From positions 2,790,001-2,854,000 of the forward strand of contig CP085829.1 in NCBI GenBank assembly GCA_020809705.1: a DNA stretch of 64,000 nucleotides, written 5' to 3'. Of the stretch, positions 24,321 through 35,171 are shown piece by piece (the stretch's first letter is position 1; each line of letters starts with the position of its first letter). Position numbers and translations under genes: made by a program. The notes under the pieces are model-generated. The model ran no database searches, had not been told where the DNA came from, and saw only the letters and a program-made list of their open reading frames with translations. Origin of the DNA: Calonectria ilicicola (taxonomy: Eukaryota; Ascomycota; Sordariomycetes; Hypocreales; Nectriaceae).

Positions 24321-24390
24321 TTTACTTAACTTTACTTTACTTCACTCTACTCTACTCTACTCTGCTGTACTTTATCTTACTTTGCTTTTA
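24321..24390 (+). repeat. Pyrimidine-rich pentamer repeats (TTTAC / CTCTA)
   Basis: Runs of TTTAC, CTTTA and CTCTA units follow each other upstream of the acetyl-CoA transporter gene, in what is probably its 5' leader. Fungal core promoters commonly have such CT-rich tracts near transcription starts. Confidence 0.6.
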
Positions 24391-24713
24391 CTATTCTCGC
24401 GCACACTCCCTACCTCGCTCGACTTTGCATGCCATTGTCATTGTCGCCGCTGTTCTGCACTTAACCCACCACCATTATCTACTTCCTCGTCGCCTTCAAG
24501 CCACCCACCGGCTCTTTCGCAATCCCGAGACAACTCCCCATTCTGGACCTACCCTCCCTACGTCGCCAAGACATATCAATTCCGAAGCCGTCGCAACCTA
24601 TCGATCCTTTGCTCTGACCGAAACCGAGTCTCCCTGACTACGCTTCGCATACCTGCGTAGTCGCCTTTCCCTCCCTTCAACCTTTCGCATTTTCCGATCC
24701 TCCCCCGCTACCT

Positions 24714-26491
24714 ATGACCATCAGTCGTCGTCGATCCCAAAAACCCCGCCGGCCTCCTCTTGCGCTCCAAGTTGATGGTCCGAATGCCACACTAAACGGT
24801 AACGGGAAGATGAGTAACGGAGTCGAGATGCGCCGCAAGGCGCCAAACCCCGACGCCAACAATGTATCTGCCAATTTTATGGCTAGCGAGTCCTTCTCCC
24901 TCGACGAACCTGTTCCTAAGACGCCATCGCCTAACAACCATGGCTTCTTCGATCTCCCCTTACAAGACCAGCGCAACTTCCTGCTGCTAGTTCTCCTATA
25001 CTTTTTGCAGGGTATTCCGATGGGCTTGGCCACGGGCTCAGTCCCCTTCCTGTTAAAAAATCACATGTCTTATAGCGAAATCGGCGTCTTCAGTTTGGCG
25101 TCGTATCCTTACTCCCTAAAGTTGTTCTGGAGTCCATTTGTGGACGCGGTTTGGAGCCCCAAGATTGGACGACGAAAGACGTGGATTGTTCCTATTCAGT
25201 TTTGTTCTGGCTTTGGCATGTTATGGTTGGGATCGCACGTTGAGGATATGATGAACACTGCCGGCAAGCCCGGTGGCATGACGGCCTTTTCCTTTATGCT
25301 CTGGTGGTTCTTCCTCGTCTTGATGTGCGCCACCCAAGACATTGCCGTAGATGGATGGGCGCTGACGCTGCTGTCGCCTGGCAACGTATCCTATGCCTCG
25401 ACTGCCCAGACTGTAGGCCTGACTGCCGGTCACTTCATGTCGTACACTGTCTTCCTCGCCTTCAATGCCGCCGACTTTGCTAACAAGTGGTTCCGCGCCG
25501 TTCCTTCGGACGAGGGACTTGTATCCCTTGGTGGATATCTGAAATTTTGGGGTTGGTCATACATCATCGTTACCATTGGCCTGGGCATCCTCAAGCGCGA
25601 GGAAAAGTCGCACAACGAGGACGGCGTGTGGGACGTCTACCGGATCATGTGGGGAATTCTCAAGCTCAAGAATGTCCAAACTATCATCATTGTGCACCTG
25701 ATTGCCAAGATTGGATTCCAGGCCAACGACGGAGTTACCAACCTAAAGCTGCTGGACAAGGGATTTGGCAAGGACAACATGGCGCTGACAGTGCTTGTTG
25801 ATTTCCCCTTTGAGATTGCCCTGGGTTACTATGCCGGAATGTGGTCGCAAAAGTATACGCCGATGCGCCTATGGTGTTGGGGTTTCATGGGACGTCTCGT
25901 GGCTGCTCTGTCGGCGCAGTTCGTCGTGGCCATCTTCCCAGCTGAGGGTGTGACGTCTTGGTACCTTCTAGTTGTCATCGCCGAGCACCTTTTCTCGACA
26001 TTCACAAACACAATCATGTTTGTGGCCGTTTCTGCTTTCCACGCCCGAGTGTCTGACCCCGTCATTGGCGGTACCTACATGACGCTTCTTGCAACGTGAG
26101 TACATACCCCTATCAGTCGCAAGCGTACATATGCTAACAGGTATCCAGTGTTTGCAACTTGGGAGGCACATTCCCGCGCTACTTTGTTCTCCAATTGGTG
26201 GATTACTTTACTGTCGCGACCTGTCACCCAGGCAAGTCGGATGCGACCGGCCTCAAGGGCCCTCTTGTTACCGAGGCCTTTTCGTGCTCAGTTCAGGCCG
26301 AGAAGGAGAGGTGCGAAAGCGGAGGAGGCACCTGCGAGATGGTCCACGATGGATACTACGTGGTCAATATTCTTTGTGTGGCATTTGGATTGGTGACATT
26401 TTGGTGGTACATTAAGCCCAAGGTGCTCCATCTTCAGAGTCTGCCCCTCCGAGCTTGGAGGTTATCTGCGGGAAAATCAGCCGGGAACTGA
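24714..26491 (+). CDS. Acetyl-coenzyme A transporter (SLC33A1/AT-1 family)
   Basis: Predicted 574-aa polytopic membrane protein from exons 24714-26095 and 26149-26491. The intron has GTGAGT donor, CTAAC branch and CCAG acceptor, and the joint reads TLLATVCNLGG in frame. A basic, hydrophilic N-terminus of about 80 residues leads into roughly 11-12 membrane segments. Diagnostic stretches are LQGIPMGL (98-105), SPFVDAVW (140-147), GRRKTWIVP and QDIAVDGWAL (208-217), plus GVTNLKLLDKG and NLGGTFPRYFVL later. Known: the family carries acetyl-CoA into the ER/Golgi lumen for acetylation of proteins and glycolipids. Neighbour downstream is a CoA-biosynthesis gene on the same strand, about 1.2 kb away. 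The start is the first ATG of the frame after a long CT-rich leader. Confidence 0.92.
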
Positions 26492-27426
26492 AATAGAGGA
26501 AAATGAGAAGGAAAAGGAAGAGAATGATGGGTATTTTCGTGTAATTATATCACTGTACGACCATGGAGTTGGAACACATACACTGATGCATGTATCTGAA
26601 AGAGGTAGATGCGTCGATGAGACAAAGAGAGCCGCAAGGTCCATAGATAAGAGACCTGGATACCCCTTAAATCTGCATCTCGCCCCCCGTTGCCGCTCAC
26701 TGGAATTCGTAGGATGGCTTTGTGGGAATCGAATCCTGTATTGAAACGTCCGCTGCCCGTTTTCAGCGGACGGGTCATCGGGACTTGGACATGGGGGACG
26801 GAACTGCACGGGCCAAGCCCCGGGCCCCCTGCCAAGGACCGCCCCGCATCCGGTTGACAGTCTAGCGAACGACGATTGCAATCAGATCATAGCCAGTTCA
26901 AAACAGGGCCAACAAAAAAAAAAAACATAGGCACGACTCTCATCGCCACAAATTCTTGGGGCAAATCTAAATCGCATGTAAGTTGGATGCTCATTTCTCC
27001 TTGGACGACACCAACGGCCCCACGAGTCCCCCCCATATTGCGCATGCGGGGTTGTGCCAAAATTCCCCAGGGTCGCTTTCCCCTCCAAGTGAGCCTAGGC
27101 CCGAGGGAAGCGATGACGTGAATACGAACAAGTCGGTTCGTTCCTGCTCGTTCCCTCAAACACTCCCCCTTCATCGCGGATCCGAATACGTCGGGTTGCT
27201 CCTTCGGACGGTCGGAGGGCAATACGAGCCGAATCACCTCAAGCGAGGTGATTTGCTTTGTTTTCCTTTTTTCTTTTTTTCTGTGCCGTTCCCCCCTGCT
27301 ATCTATCTAATTAAAGCACAAGTGAACCAGACACCCGGGATGGATACTGCTTCGTAGTTGTGAGCACAGGCGAATGGGGCCCGGGTCTGCTTGAGTGATC
27401 AGGGAAACGCCGCAGAAGCTAACAAA
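26492..27426. other. Intergenic region between transporter and PPCS genes
   Basis: Includes the transporter 3' UTR and the promoter of the phosphopantothenate-cysteine ligase gene. An A-run is present at 26915-26926 and a T/C-rich tract at 27257-27300. No gene is recognised. Confidence 0.5.
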
Positions 27427-27537
27427 ATGGCTCAGCCGAATCCTTCTTCTTCTTCTTTTTCAACTTCTTTTCCTCCGTCGCAATCGCCATCGCAACCGCC
27501 CGCGCCCGAGTCAGATCCGGCGCCACAGCAAGCTTGA
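27427..27537 (+). CDS. 36-codon upstream ORF, in frame with the PPCS gene
   Basis: Starts with AAAATGG and encodes a Ser/Pro-rich peptide (MAQPNPSSSSFSTSFPPSQS...). It ends in TGA at 27535-27537. The frame is the same as that of the ligase starting at 27691, and no other stop lies between, so the two are separated by one stop codon only. It could be a regulatory uORF, a readthrough extension or part of an unrecognised exon. Translation has not been shown. Confidence 0.35.
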   Translation: MAQPNPSSSSFSTSFPPSQSPSQPPAPESDPAPQQA

Positions 27538-27690
27538 CCCTCGCTCTCGCTCCCGCTCCAGCACAGCAGCAGCTCCGGGTCATCGCCCGCGTCCGTGTCC
27601 GTGTCCGACGCCGGCCCAGACTCCGGCCCCGACGGATCCTTGCCGTCCACGAGCCCGTCCGCTTACTCACTCCGACAACAACCACCAAAC

Positions 27691-28791
27691 ATGGCCGCTA
27701 CGGCTGAATCCACGGTCGAGGCCCTCGCTGCCGAGGAGGCCTACTTTTCTCAGAACCCACCCCCGCGCAACCTCGAGGCGCACACGGCGCTGGCCGGGGG
27801 CTTCATCAACGCCCACGCCGCTGCAGGCCGGCGCGTGGTCCTGGTGACGTCGGGCGGTACGACGGTGCCTCTGGAGCGCCAGACAGTGCGCTACATTGAC
27901 AACTTCAGCGCCGGTACCCGTGGCGCTACCAGCGCAGAGTACTTCCTTGAGGCCGGGTACGCCGTCATCTTCCTGCACCGCGAGTTCAGCTTGCTGCCCT
28001 ACTCGCGCCACTACTCGCATGCTACCGACTGCTTCCTTGACTTCCTGACTGAGACGTCTGACGGCGCTGGAATCACGGTGCGGCCCGAAGATGCGGGCCG
28101 CATGCGCGATGTCTTGCGCAAGTACCGCCAGGCCCGTGACAATAACACACTGCTGATGCTGCCCTTTGTCACCATTGTTGATTACCTGCATGAGCTACGT
28201 GAGATTGCTCGGCTCATGCGACCCTTGGGCCCCTCGGGTCTGTTGTACCTGGCCGCTGCCGTGTCCGACTTCTTCGTGCCTCCGGACCGCTTATCGGAGC
28301 ACAAGATCCAGTCGACCAATGCCCTCGCTGTAGAACGCAAGGATGAGGAGACGTTTGACAACTTCGACTCGTCACCCAAGGTGCCTCGCTCCAAGCGCTT
28401 GGTCATCGACTTGGACCCTCTCCCCAAGTTCCTTAAGAACGTCGTGGACAACTGGGCACCCACCGGCATGATCGTGTCGTTCAAGCTCGAGACGGACCCA
28501 AGCATTCTCGTAACCAAGGCGCGGTATAGTCTGGATCGATACCAGCACCACTTGGTCATTGGCAACCTCTTGTCAACTCGCAAATGGGAAGTTGTCTTTG
28601 TGAGCCCCGGTCGCGATGACCAGTGGGTGCGTGTGCCGCGCGAGGGCGGCTGGGGCGAGGCAGAGCTACGACCTCTGCGAGCCGATGAGCTCCCACGAGA
28701 GGACCCCGGCGTCGAAATTGAGAGCTTGATTATTCCCGCGGTGAAGGAGCTGCACCAGAAGCACATTACAGACTACAACAACAAGAACTGA
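27691..28791 (+). CDS. CAB2: Phosphopantothenate-cysteine ligase (CoA biosynthesis)
   Basis: Predicted 366-aa cytosolic enzyme that joins 4'-phosphopantothenate to cysteine, the second step of CoA synthesis. The eukaryotic PPCS fold is clear from SGGTTVPLE (54-62), [10 protein letters not shown] (70-79), the following FLHREFS and [11 protein letters not shown] with HKIQS further on. The C-terminal part contains FKLETDP and the stretch NLLSTRK. It has a single exon. The ATG at 27691 (AAACATGG) is the first ATG downstream of the in-frame TGA at 27535. The frame is open from that TGA, so an N-terminal extension is not excluded. Length fits fungal Cab2 proteins. It is convergent with the TPR gene, with 290 bp between the stops. 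Confidence 0.92.
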   Translation: MAATAESTVEALAAEEAYFSQNPPPRNLEAHTALAGGFINAHAAAGRRVVLVTSGGTTVPLERQTVRYIDNFSAGTRGATSAEYFLEAGYAVIFLHREFSLLPYSRHYSHATDCFLDFLTETSDGAGITVRPEDAGRMRDVLRKYRQARDNNTLLMLPFVTIVDYLHELREIARLMRPLGPSGLLYLAAAVSDFFVPPDRLSEHKIQSTNALAVERKDEETFDNFDSSPKVPRSKRLVIDLDPLPKFLKNVVDNWAPTGMIVSFKLETDPSILVTKARYSLDRYQHHLVIGNLLSTRKWEVVFVSPGRDDQWVRVPREGGWGEAELRPLRADELPREDPGVEIESLIIPAVKELHQKHITDYNNKN

Positions 28792-29081
28792 ACTAGGGTA
28801 TTTCTTAATGGGAACAAGGGGAGGGCTGAGAGCGTTGATCGATATATGTGTGTAGACTGGGAGTAAACATGGCATGATATCAGCCATAAAAAAATGGCAA
28901 TAAAACAATATAGACCCCCTTTTTTGCAACTCGCCATTCTCGTTGAGGTTTCCATTCAGGAGGGGCATTGGGATCGAGAAAGGCGATTCTTTAGGAACAG
29001 AGTAGAATTGAAGCATCATAAATCCCATCATAAGGTAATAAACTTGTCAGGACAATCCCGTGTTAGTGAGATAATCGACTC

Positions 29082-30848
29082 TTATATCTTGCAGCACTCG
29101 CCAGCCGCCTTGCTCTCGGTCTCTGTTTCCAACCGGCAGAAGCATGATGCCCTGATGGGAACATCTGCTGCTTCAACCGCTACTTTAAGCTGGCCCTCGA
29201 CCTCATCAACCTCGGCCGTATGACCCAGCTTTTGCAAGCACTCATGCACTCCATGCAGTGCCCACACGTTGTTACGGTGCTGAAGTGCACGGGGTAGTTC
29301 ATCACTCATACCCAAATCTGCCTTGTACACTTGAAGGGCTTTTTCGACGTGGCCTTGCTCCAACAGGAGCGCACCGTAAGCATGACGTGTAGGCTGCATC
29401 CAACCCCAGGGCTCATCATAGGGAAGATTGTCTTCTCGGTCTATTGCCTTGCGCAGGTGCTCGTAGGCGGCTTCGTGGTTACCCTTGCGATACTCGAGCT
29501 CACCGTCCAACATGGCTTCTGCTACGCCGAGAATGTCTTTGCATGTGTTGTTGAAGAGCGTTCGTGATGGCTGAACTCTTTCAACAGCGCTGTGGAACAA
29601 GGTTCGCTGCTCAGTAGCCTCCGGGACTCTACCCGTCGCAGCAAACGCAACACCCTTTGCGTAGTGCAGGATTGCTGTGGTCATGGAGTAGAGGGCCTGG
29701 TCGTCTGGGAGCTCGAGCTCGATGAGATCCTCCCAGCGTCCAAATCTAATCAGCACGTGGGCACGGAGCGTCAGGAAAGCCTCGAGCCAGTCCGCCATGG
29801 GCGGCGATTCCACCTGCAGTAGCTCCTTTGGCATCGACTTCTCCAGCCTCTCCGTCGTTTGCAAGGCCACTTGGAGCTTCCCTGCGAACATGGCGGCGTA
29901 GACTCGGAAGTGATAGTTGTGGGATCGATAAAGAGTGTAAAAGTTGGATGGGCCCGCATTGGCCAAGAACTTTTCGTCAGCTGCGCTGGCCCAGGCATTG
30001 GAGTCCATGGCCTGCTGGTACTGACCGCAGAGGACGTCGAGATGGCTAGGCATGTGGTGCAAATGGCCTCCGTCAAGGACGAGGTCACGGAGGTGGTCGG
30101 CCACAGGGAGCGCGGACTCGGGCGAGGGCGACATCTCCATGAGGTGAATGTACATGTGCAGCAGTCCGGGGTGCTGTAGTGCGCCTTCTATAGTGAGACC
30201 ATGGTCAATAACCTCCTTGATCCTGACAGTATGGGCTTCTTCCTTGGGCTCTCCCGTCTTCAGGTCCCACAGCTGCCATGGGGTCAAGTTCATCAGCGCA
30301 TCTGCATAAATGGTGATGACGTCTAGGTCGTCAGGGAATTCTGCGTAAACGCCTTCCATGGCCTTGGCGAACCCCTCGTTCCAAGTCTCACAGTTGAGGG
30401 CAGGCTGCTCTTGCGGATATCTAGCTTGGATCGCCTTGATCAGACCCTGTTCAACGGGCGTGACGCTATCGACCATGGCGAGCGCAGCTTGGGCTGCGTG
30501 GTAACCCTTGCCCACGGCTGTAGCGAGGTCCTTTTCGTCAAAGAAGCTCCATTGCTTGTTGTAGTTTGGACCAACTGAATATGCCACGCCCCAGTGAGCC
30601 ATGGCGCAGCTCGCGTCAGCTGCGATGGCACGCTCAAAGCAGACAACGGATTCTTCATGGTTAAACGCATATGCCCAAATCAGGCCGCGGTCGAACCAGG
30701 TTTGGCCGAGAGGATTGCTGGTTGTCACAGGCCGATGGTAGGAGCCTAGGTCATACTCGTACACGTCGTCTTCGGAAATTTCCATATCTTCCATATTTCC
30801 CGTGGATTCCATCTCATCCAAATCGAATGTGTCGCTCATGTTGGCCAT
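29082..30848 (-). CDS. TPR-repeat protein with conserved histidine motifs, function unknown
   Basis: Predicted 588-aa intronless soluble protein. The N-terminus (1-35) is acidic and Met/Asp/Glu-rich. From about residue 50 the sequence is helical with TPR-like units (GLIWAYAFNHEESVVCFERA, AMAHWGVAYSVGPNYN). Two histidine clusters stand out: HPGLLHMYIHLMEMS (226-240) and GHLHHMPSHLD (261-271). As I recall, bacterial and fungal members of this TPR family share the pair (HxxHxxE-like and HMPSH), which looks like a metal or active site rather than a plain scaffold. C-terminal TPRs follow (465-535), and the tail ends in a Cys-containing stretch (CFCRLE, CCKI). ATG at 30848 is the first of two close Mets (the other is M4). 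Confidence 0.8.
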   Translation of the reverse strand: MANMSDTFDLDEMESTGNMEDMEISEDDVYEYDLGSYHRPVTTSNPLGQTWFDRGLIWAYAFNHEESVVCFERAIAADASCAMAHWGVAYSVGPNYNKQWSFFDEKDLATAVGKGYHAAQAALAMVDSVTPVEQGLIKAIQARYPQEQPALNCETWNEGFAKAMEGVYAEFPDDLDVITIYADALMNLTPWQLWDLKTGEPKEEAHTVRIKEVIDHGLTIEGALQHPGLLHMYIHLMEMSPSPESALPVADHLRDLVLDGGHLHHMPSHLDVLCGQYQQAMDSNAWASAADEKFLANAGPSNFYTLYRSHNYHFRVYAAMFAGKLQVALQTTERLEKSMPKELLQVESPPMADWLEAFLTLRAHVLIRFGRWEDLIELELPDDQALYSMTTAILHYAKGVAFAATGRVPEATEQRTLFHSAVERVQPSRTLFNNTCKDILGVAEAMLDGELEYRKGNHEAAYEHLRKAIDREDNLPYDEPWGWMQPTRHAYGALLLEQGHVEKALQVYKADLGMSDELPRALQHRNNVWALHGVHECLQKLGHTAEVDEVEGQLKVAVEAADVPIRASCFCRLETETESKAAGECCKI

Positions 30849-31271
30849 CGCTTCGTGTGAATGAAATTACTGGCAGCTTGCGACTTGCACGTTTTAAGTG
30901 GTGTTAGCTCCAAGGCGGGGGCGGGGACTTGGGAGCTGAGTCGTGGACCCGGAGCTTTACGCAAGTGACGAATCGTAGCACACGCATCTCGGATAATTAT
31001 TGCAAATAACGGCCGGGTACTCAGCACACAGGGGTTTATTACTAAACTGCTCAAATTCAAGTTATGAAAGCAATCTATATATTATATATATTTCTTTACA
31101 ATAACATCTCTTATGTCAATATTCAATCTGACTCAAAGCACTCACGTGAATCCAAAGATCCCAATCTCCCATTTTTTGATACACCATCCATACGTAGTAA
31201 TCATGTCGTTTCAATAGCTGCTGTCGTGATATCTCATGTCGCATTCATAATCTTACCTCGTAATCGCCAAT
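30849..31271. other. Intergenic region upstream of the TPR gene
   Basis: About 420 bp between two minus-strand genes. It includes the TPR gene promoter and the 3' UTR of the MFS permease, with AT-rich stretches near 31075-31100. No gene is seen. Confidence 0.5.
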
Positions 31272-32714
31272 TTATAAAGCCGCAGCCCAGTTTCTCCAGC
31301 CCAACAAGGTAACTTTAGCCATGAAAAGGGAGACGATAGACCCAGCGTAGATGGTTCCTGTCATGATGATAAGGCCCCAGTACGATCCACCGTTGGCCTG
31401 GATGACGCTTCCGCCGATAGGGACCCCCGTTAGACAAGCAAAAGAGACCAAGGTGTATGTGGTGGCATAGTAGCGCCCATACTCTTGCGTCTTGCAAAGC
31501 CTGCCGATACATACTGGTGCGATTGAGATGCTCGTACCACTAGCAAATCCAAACAGTACAGCAAATACAATGACACCAGCCGTAGTATGACCCAAGGGAA
31601 GCCAGATGCAAAGGCTAACAGCACTGGAGAGCAGCACAGCGATAATACTCACATTGTACGGACCAATTACATCGGCATAGTACCCGGGAAGAACTCGTCC
31701 AATGACCGATGCGGCGTTGAGGATAGGAATAAGATTATAGGAGAAGTCCTGGCCAAACCCCTCGTGGAGGGCATATGTCGAAATGTAGGTGAGAGGAATA
31801 AAGAGGGAAAACTCGAGCAGGAAAATGCCCATAGTAGTGAATAGGAACGGAAGGCTCCTGAAGATTCGGAAATCTGGGTGTGCCGTGGCATTCTTTGCTG
31901 GGGGCAGTCGAGATCGTATAAGGCTAATTCCAATGACGCTGCAGAGCAGACAGATGAGGGCAAGAATTCGGGTAGCCCAGGCATAGCCAATCTTCCCAAT
32001 GAGAGACGTCAACATCAAGGGGTAAATTATGCCACCCAAACCACCGGCAGTAGAAGCGATACCCGTAGCGAAACCTCGGCGGGCCTTGAAGAAGTGACCA
32101 ACTGCTGCAATGGAAGGGGTGAAGAGCAGCGAGGACCCAAACCCGCATAAAACTCCAAAAGCAATGATGAAGTGCCAAAGTTCTATAATATATCAGCATG
32201 TGCCGGGTGAACCCTTTTTTATAACGTGCTACTGTATGTGAGAGAACTTACTTGTACAAAAGCTCATCATGATGATGCCTCCGACAGTGAAGAGGCACCC
32301 AGCGACGACAAGCCACCTGGGGCCATATTTGTCAAATATAGGACCAATATAAACACCACAGAAGAAGGCAAGAAAAGTATAGATGGAGAATATCCATCCC
32401 ACTGTACTCTCGCTGTAACCATTGAGCTGATGATCAAGGACATACGCCTGAAAAGTACCGATAGTGTTCATTAGTCCCAGCGAAGCAAAGAGCGAGAACC
32501 ACGAACCCGCGACCACGGACCACGCTTTGAAGCCGCCCTCGGGATACGTCTCCTCGTATGATGCCGTCGAAACTACGGTTGGTCGCTTCTCCAGATCGGA
32601 GCCCTCGTTGTTGGATGGGACCGCGGGCGAGATGGAGTAGTGGATGGATGAAGAGTCGTCAAAGGGTTCGTCGCCATCGTGGAGTGCGCGAGAGTTGACT
32701 TGGTGAACATCCAT
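31272..32714 (-). CDS. MFS permease, monocarboxylate transporter (MCH) type
   Basis: Predicted 457-aa membrane protein from exons 32714-32252 and 32182-31272. The intron 32251-32183 has GTAAGT donor and TATAG acceptor, and the joint is at residue 155 (FCTKLWHF). A Ser/Asp-rich cytosolic N-terminus of about 65 residues precedes the signature YPEGGFKAWSVV, the fungal form of the PDGGxxAW motif of monocarboxylate-type permeases. About 12 membrane segments follow; the TM2-3 loop has GPIFDKYGPR and the central loop is basic (SRLPPAKNATAHPDF). Fungal homologues are numerous and often do not transport monocarboxylates, so the substrate stays open. The ATG at 32714 is the first in frame. Confidence 0.88.
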
Positions 32715-33682
32715 GATGAACCAAATTATTTTGTCACTCTTTCAAGAAGGGTTTATGGTAAAACAGAAATAAAATGAAGAGAAAAAAGTGTCAACATTGG
32801 CAGGTTGCCGAAAGCCAAAAAGGTTGGGTTTTTTTTTTATCTCTCTTCTACTTCTTTTTTTTTTCTACACCACACACACACCAACAGCTCAAGAGATGTC
32901 ACATCTCCTCCCTTAGATTTATACCAAAATATTAGTTTAAAAAATGGCCGCGATCGGGATTCAGCGGCGCCATCTCCCTCGGTCAAGAAACTCTGGGCGG
33001 AGGAGCCCAAAGCTGCAGTGACAACAGGTAATGGAAATTCATGATTTGCCAAGCTCCACGCATGATGTCTGCGGGGTCCCGTCACCGAGATTCCGCGTTG
33101 TTGGGTCAGCAATTTTCCCCCCCCCCTTGGGCTAGGAAAGAGACTCCGAAAGAGTATGTGACCGCGACTAAGGGGCGTTCGTCCATGATGCAACCGCCCC
33201 GTGGATTCTGCTCGTTTACCACGGCGAGCCCAGTACCAATTCGTACAAGTGCAGGCGTGAGTGCAGTAATCCGTATTTCCCCGGGGTTACGGGAACTAAC
33301 GAGTTCGTTTGGGAGATGGGTCACATGAGCTTGAAGGAGTTGGTTGTTGTAGCATGTATACAGTATAGTGTATTCCGATCTTGGGCTTTTTATTATGTGT
33401 GAGTCATGAATGCAACCCACTGCCACCACGATGCAATGCCCATTTCGTTGATGGCCCTCTCATCGTTTAGCCATTCATGAGCGCAGTGTGCAAGGCATCG
33501 TGTGCACTTACACACTCTCTTATGAGTCTGATGAGGCGGTTTGCGCATCAGGATCGATGGGCCGCGATCGATGCCGCCGTCAGAGATGCACTGTCAAAGT
33601 CAATTGCGATTTACGGCCAGCATCAAATTAGCTCTTTGATGGGCCTTGACTAACCCCAATCATTCACCTGTCTCCACTCGCT
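32715..33682. other. Intergenic region between MFS permease and WBP11-like gene
   Basis: About 970 bp holding the permease promoter (T-runs at 32828-32838 and 32853-32863, CA-repeat near 32870-32882) and the 3' end of the WBP11-like gene. No gene is recognised. Confidence 0.5.
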
Positions 33683-34561
33683 TCAACCCTCTTCGTCCTC
33701 GACCTCCTCCATGGTCACGTTCCGCGATGGGGCAGCCTCGGGAGTGGCCTCTTGTTGTGCGTCCCTGCCGCCATGACCTTCACTTCGCTTCAGGTACCCT
33801 TCCCTTTCCAATCTATCAGCTTCTTCCGGCTCCATCAGCCCGCCCTGACCCTTGCCCTTGTCCATCTTCATCTTGACCGCCGTTGGCATAAATGCCGACA
33901 CCGCTTCCTGGCGAAGATCTCGCACCACAGGCTTCGCTTCGTAAACTGTCTTTGATTCGACAACTGGTGCCTCCTTTTTGTGACCTTTGTCTGTCTCGCC
34001 GCCCTCTTGTGGATGTCTTGCTGCGTTCTCTGCTTCTCGTCGTGCTCGTCGCTCTGCGTACCACTTGTCCAGCACCTCTTTTGGAATTGGAGGTGGCGTA
34101 TCTCTGGGCATTGGAATTCTTTTAATGTCGTCAGGTACGTCTTCGTCGCTCGTTGTTGGGTCGTTGGATCCTCTCCTCCTCTTGCCCAGTACGCCGTGGC
34201 CCTCGCGATCTCGGTTCCAGCCTCGCCCAAATGACGGCGCCTTGTCACCCAGAGTCTCCCTCGCTTTCTTGACCAGTCGAAGTTCCTTCTCTAATCCCTC
34301 CAATGTTTGTTCCTCGTGTTTTGTAAGCTTTCCACCGCTCGTTGTCACCGCCTTGAGGTCGTCAATTTGCTTTTGTAACCGCTCGGGGTTCTTTCGCGCG
34401 AGCTTCTCATTTCGTCGCCCTTGTAGTTCCGACTTGTCTAGAATCGCATATTAGATAATTTCATGGTCCGACTGTAATTAGCCCTTACTCTTCTTGATTT
34501 CCCTAGCCTTGTCAGCTTTGCGCTGGGCTTGAACGGGATTGTAGTTTCGTTCCTTGGGCAT
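33683..34561 (-). CDS. WBP11-family pre-mRNA splicing protein
   Basis: Predicted 275-aa highly charged protein from exons 34561-34489 (MPKERNYNPVQAQRKADKAR) and 34437-33683. The intron 34488-34438 has GTAAGG donor and TCTAG acceptor, and the joint gives KKNKSELQGRRNEKLARKNP. This N-terminal stretch is the Wbp11 domain, which in animals belongs to the WW-binding protein 11/SIPP1 splicing factor. Further on are a coiled coil (QKQIDDLKAV..), a basic cluster KRRRGS (nuclear signal) and the proline motif DTPPPIPKEVLDKW, a possible WW ligand. Inference: nuclear spliceosome-associated protein. It is shorter than animal WBP11 because the long proline-rich half is missing, as is usual in fungi. Confidence 0.85.
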
Positions 34562-35171
34562 TTTGCCTGGGTCTTGAGTTGTCGTGTAGCTTTTTTACTT
34601 CGTCGCAGGTGATGTCGCAGTATCAAGTCTTCTGTAGAACACTAATTATGGGTCTTTCGAGGCGTATAGGCGGATTGCAACGCGTTAACGTGCTGATGAA
34701 GTGTCGACGTGAAGGTTATTTTGCTGTTCATCGCATCCCGTGGGGCACTTCTCATGATGGAAGCTCGGATCAACTTGCTGACTAACCCGATGCGCCAGGC
34801 ACTCGCCATGGACCACCCACCCACCCACCAACCCGTTTCTCGATGCTCCAGATGCACTTGCAGCTGTCTGCTTAAGCTTTCTATTGGATCTCCCAGATGT
34901 GCTAGCGTGGGGGTTGCATTGGGCAATGAGACAGGAGACAGTTGATTCGGGCGAAAGCTTATGCTCCCAAAAACCATGGTCAAAGTCAGTTTCACATGTC
35001 TTGGGCAGCATGCAGAGGTGGGCAAGCAAAGGGCCATGGCATGAATCTTTGACGTCATATATAATTCATGATGAAGCTATCTAGTAAAATATTCCTGTTT
35101 ATATATAGTGGCCAGCGAGTGTATGTCCTGTAGTAGTTTTTGTTGTCTTTTCCGGGGTTCTGTAATATCCC
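34562..35171. other. Intergenic region upstream of the WBP11-like gene
   Basis: About 610 bp including the WBP11-like promoter and the 3' UTR of the next minus-strand gene. No gene is recognised. Confidence 0.5.

Larger units (their letters stand above)
23398..24713. other. Divergent promoter region (CENP-O-like / acetyl-CoA transporter)
   Basis: 1.3 kb shared upstream region. It contains a perfect 20-nt AT palindrome next to the CENP-O-like start and a long pyrimidine-rich leader in front of the transporter gene (24.15-24.71 kb). No gene is recognised in it. Confidence 0.6.

Noticed and set aside
24089..24637. 182-codon frame before the acetyl-CoA transporter
   Set aside because: It covers the CT-rich leader; Leu/Ser/Thr/Tyr richness follows from pyrimidine repeats and there is no domain.
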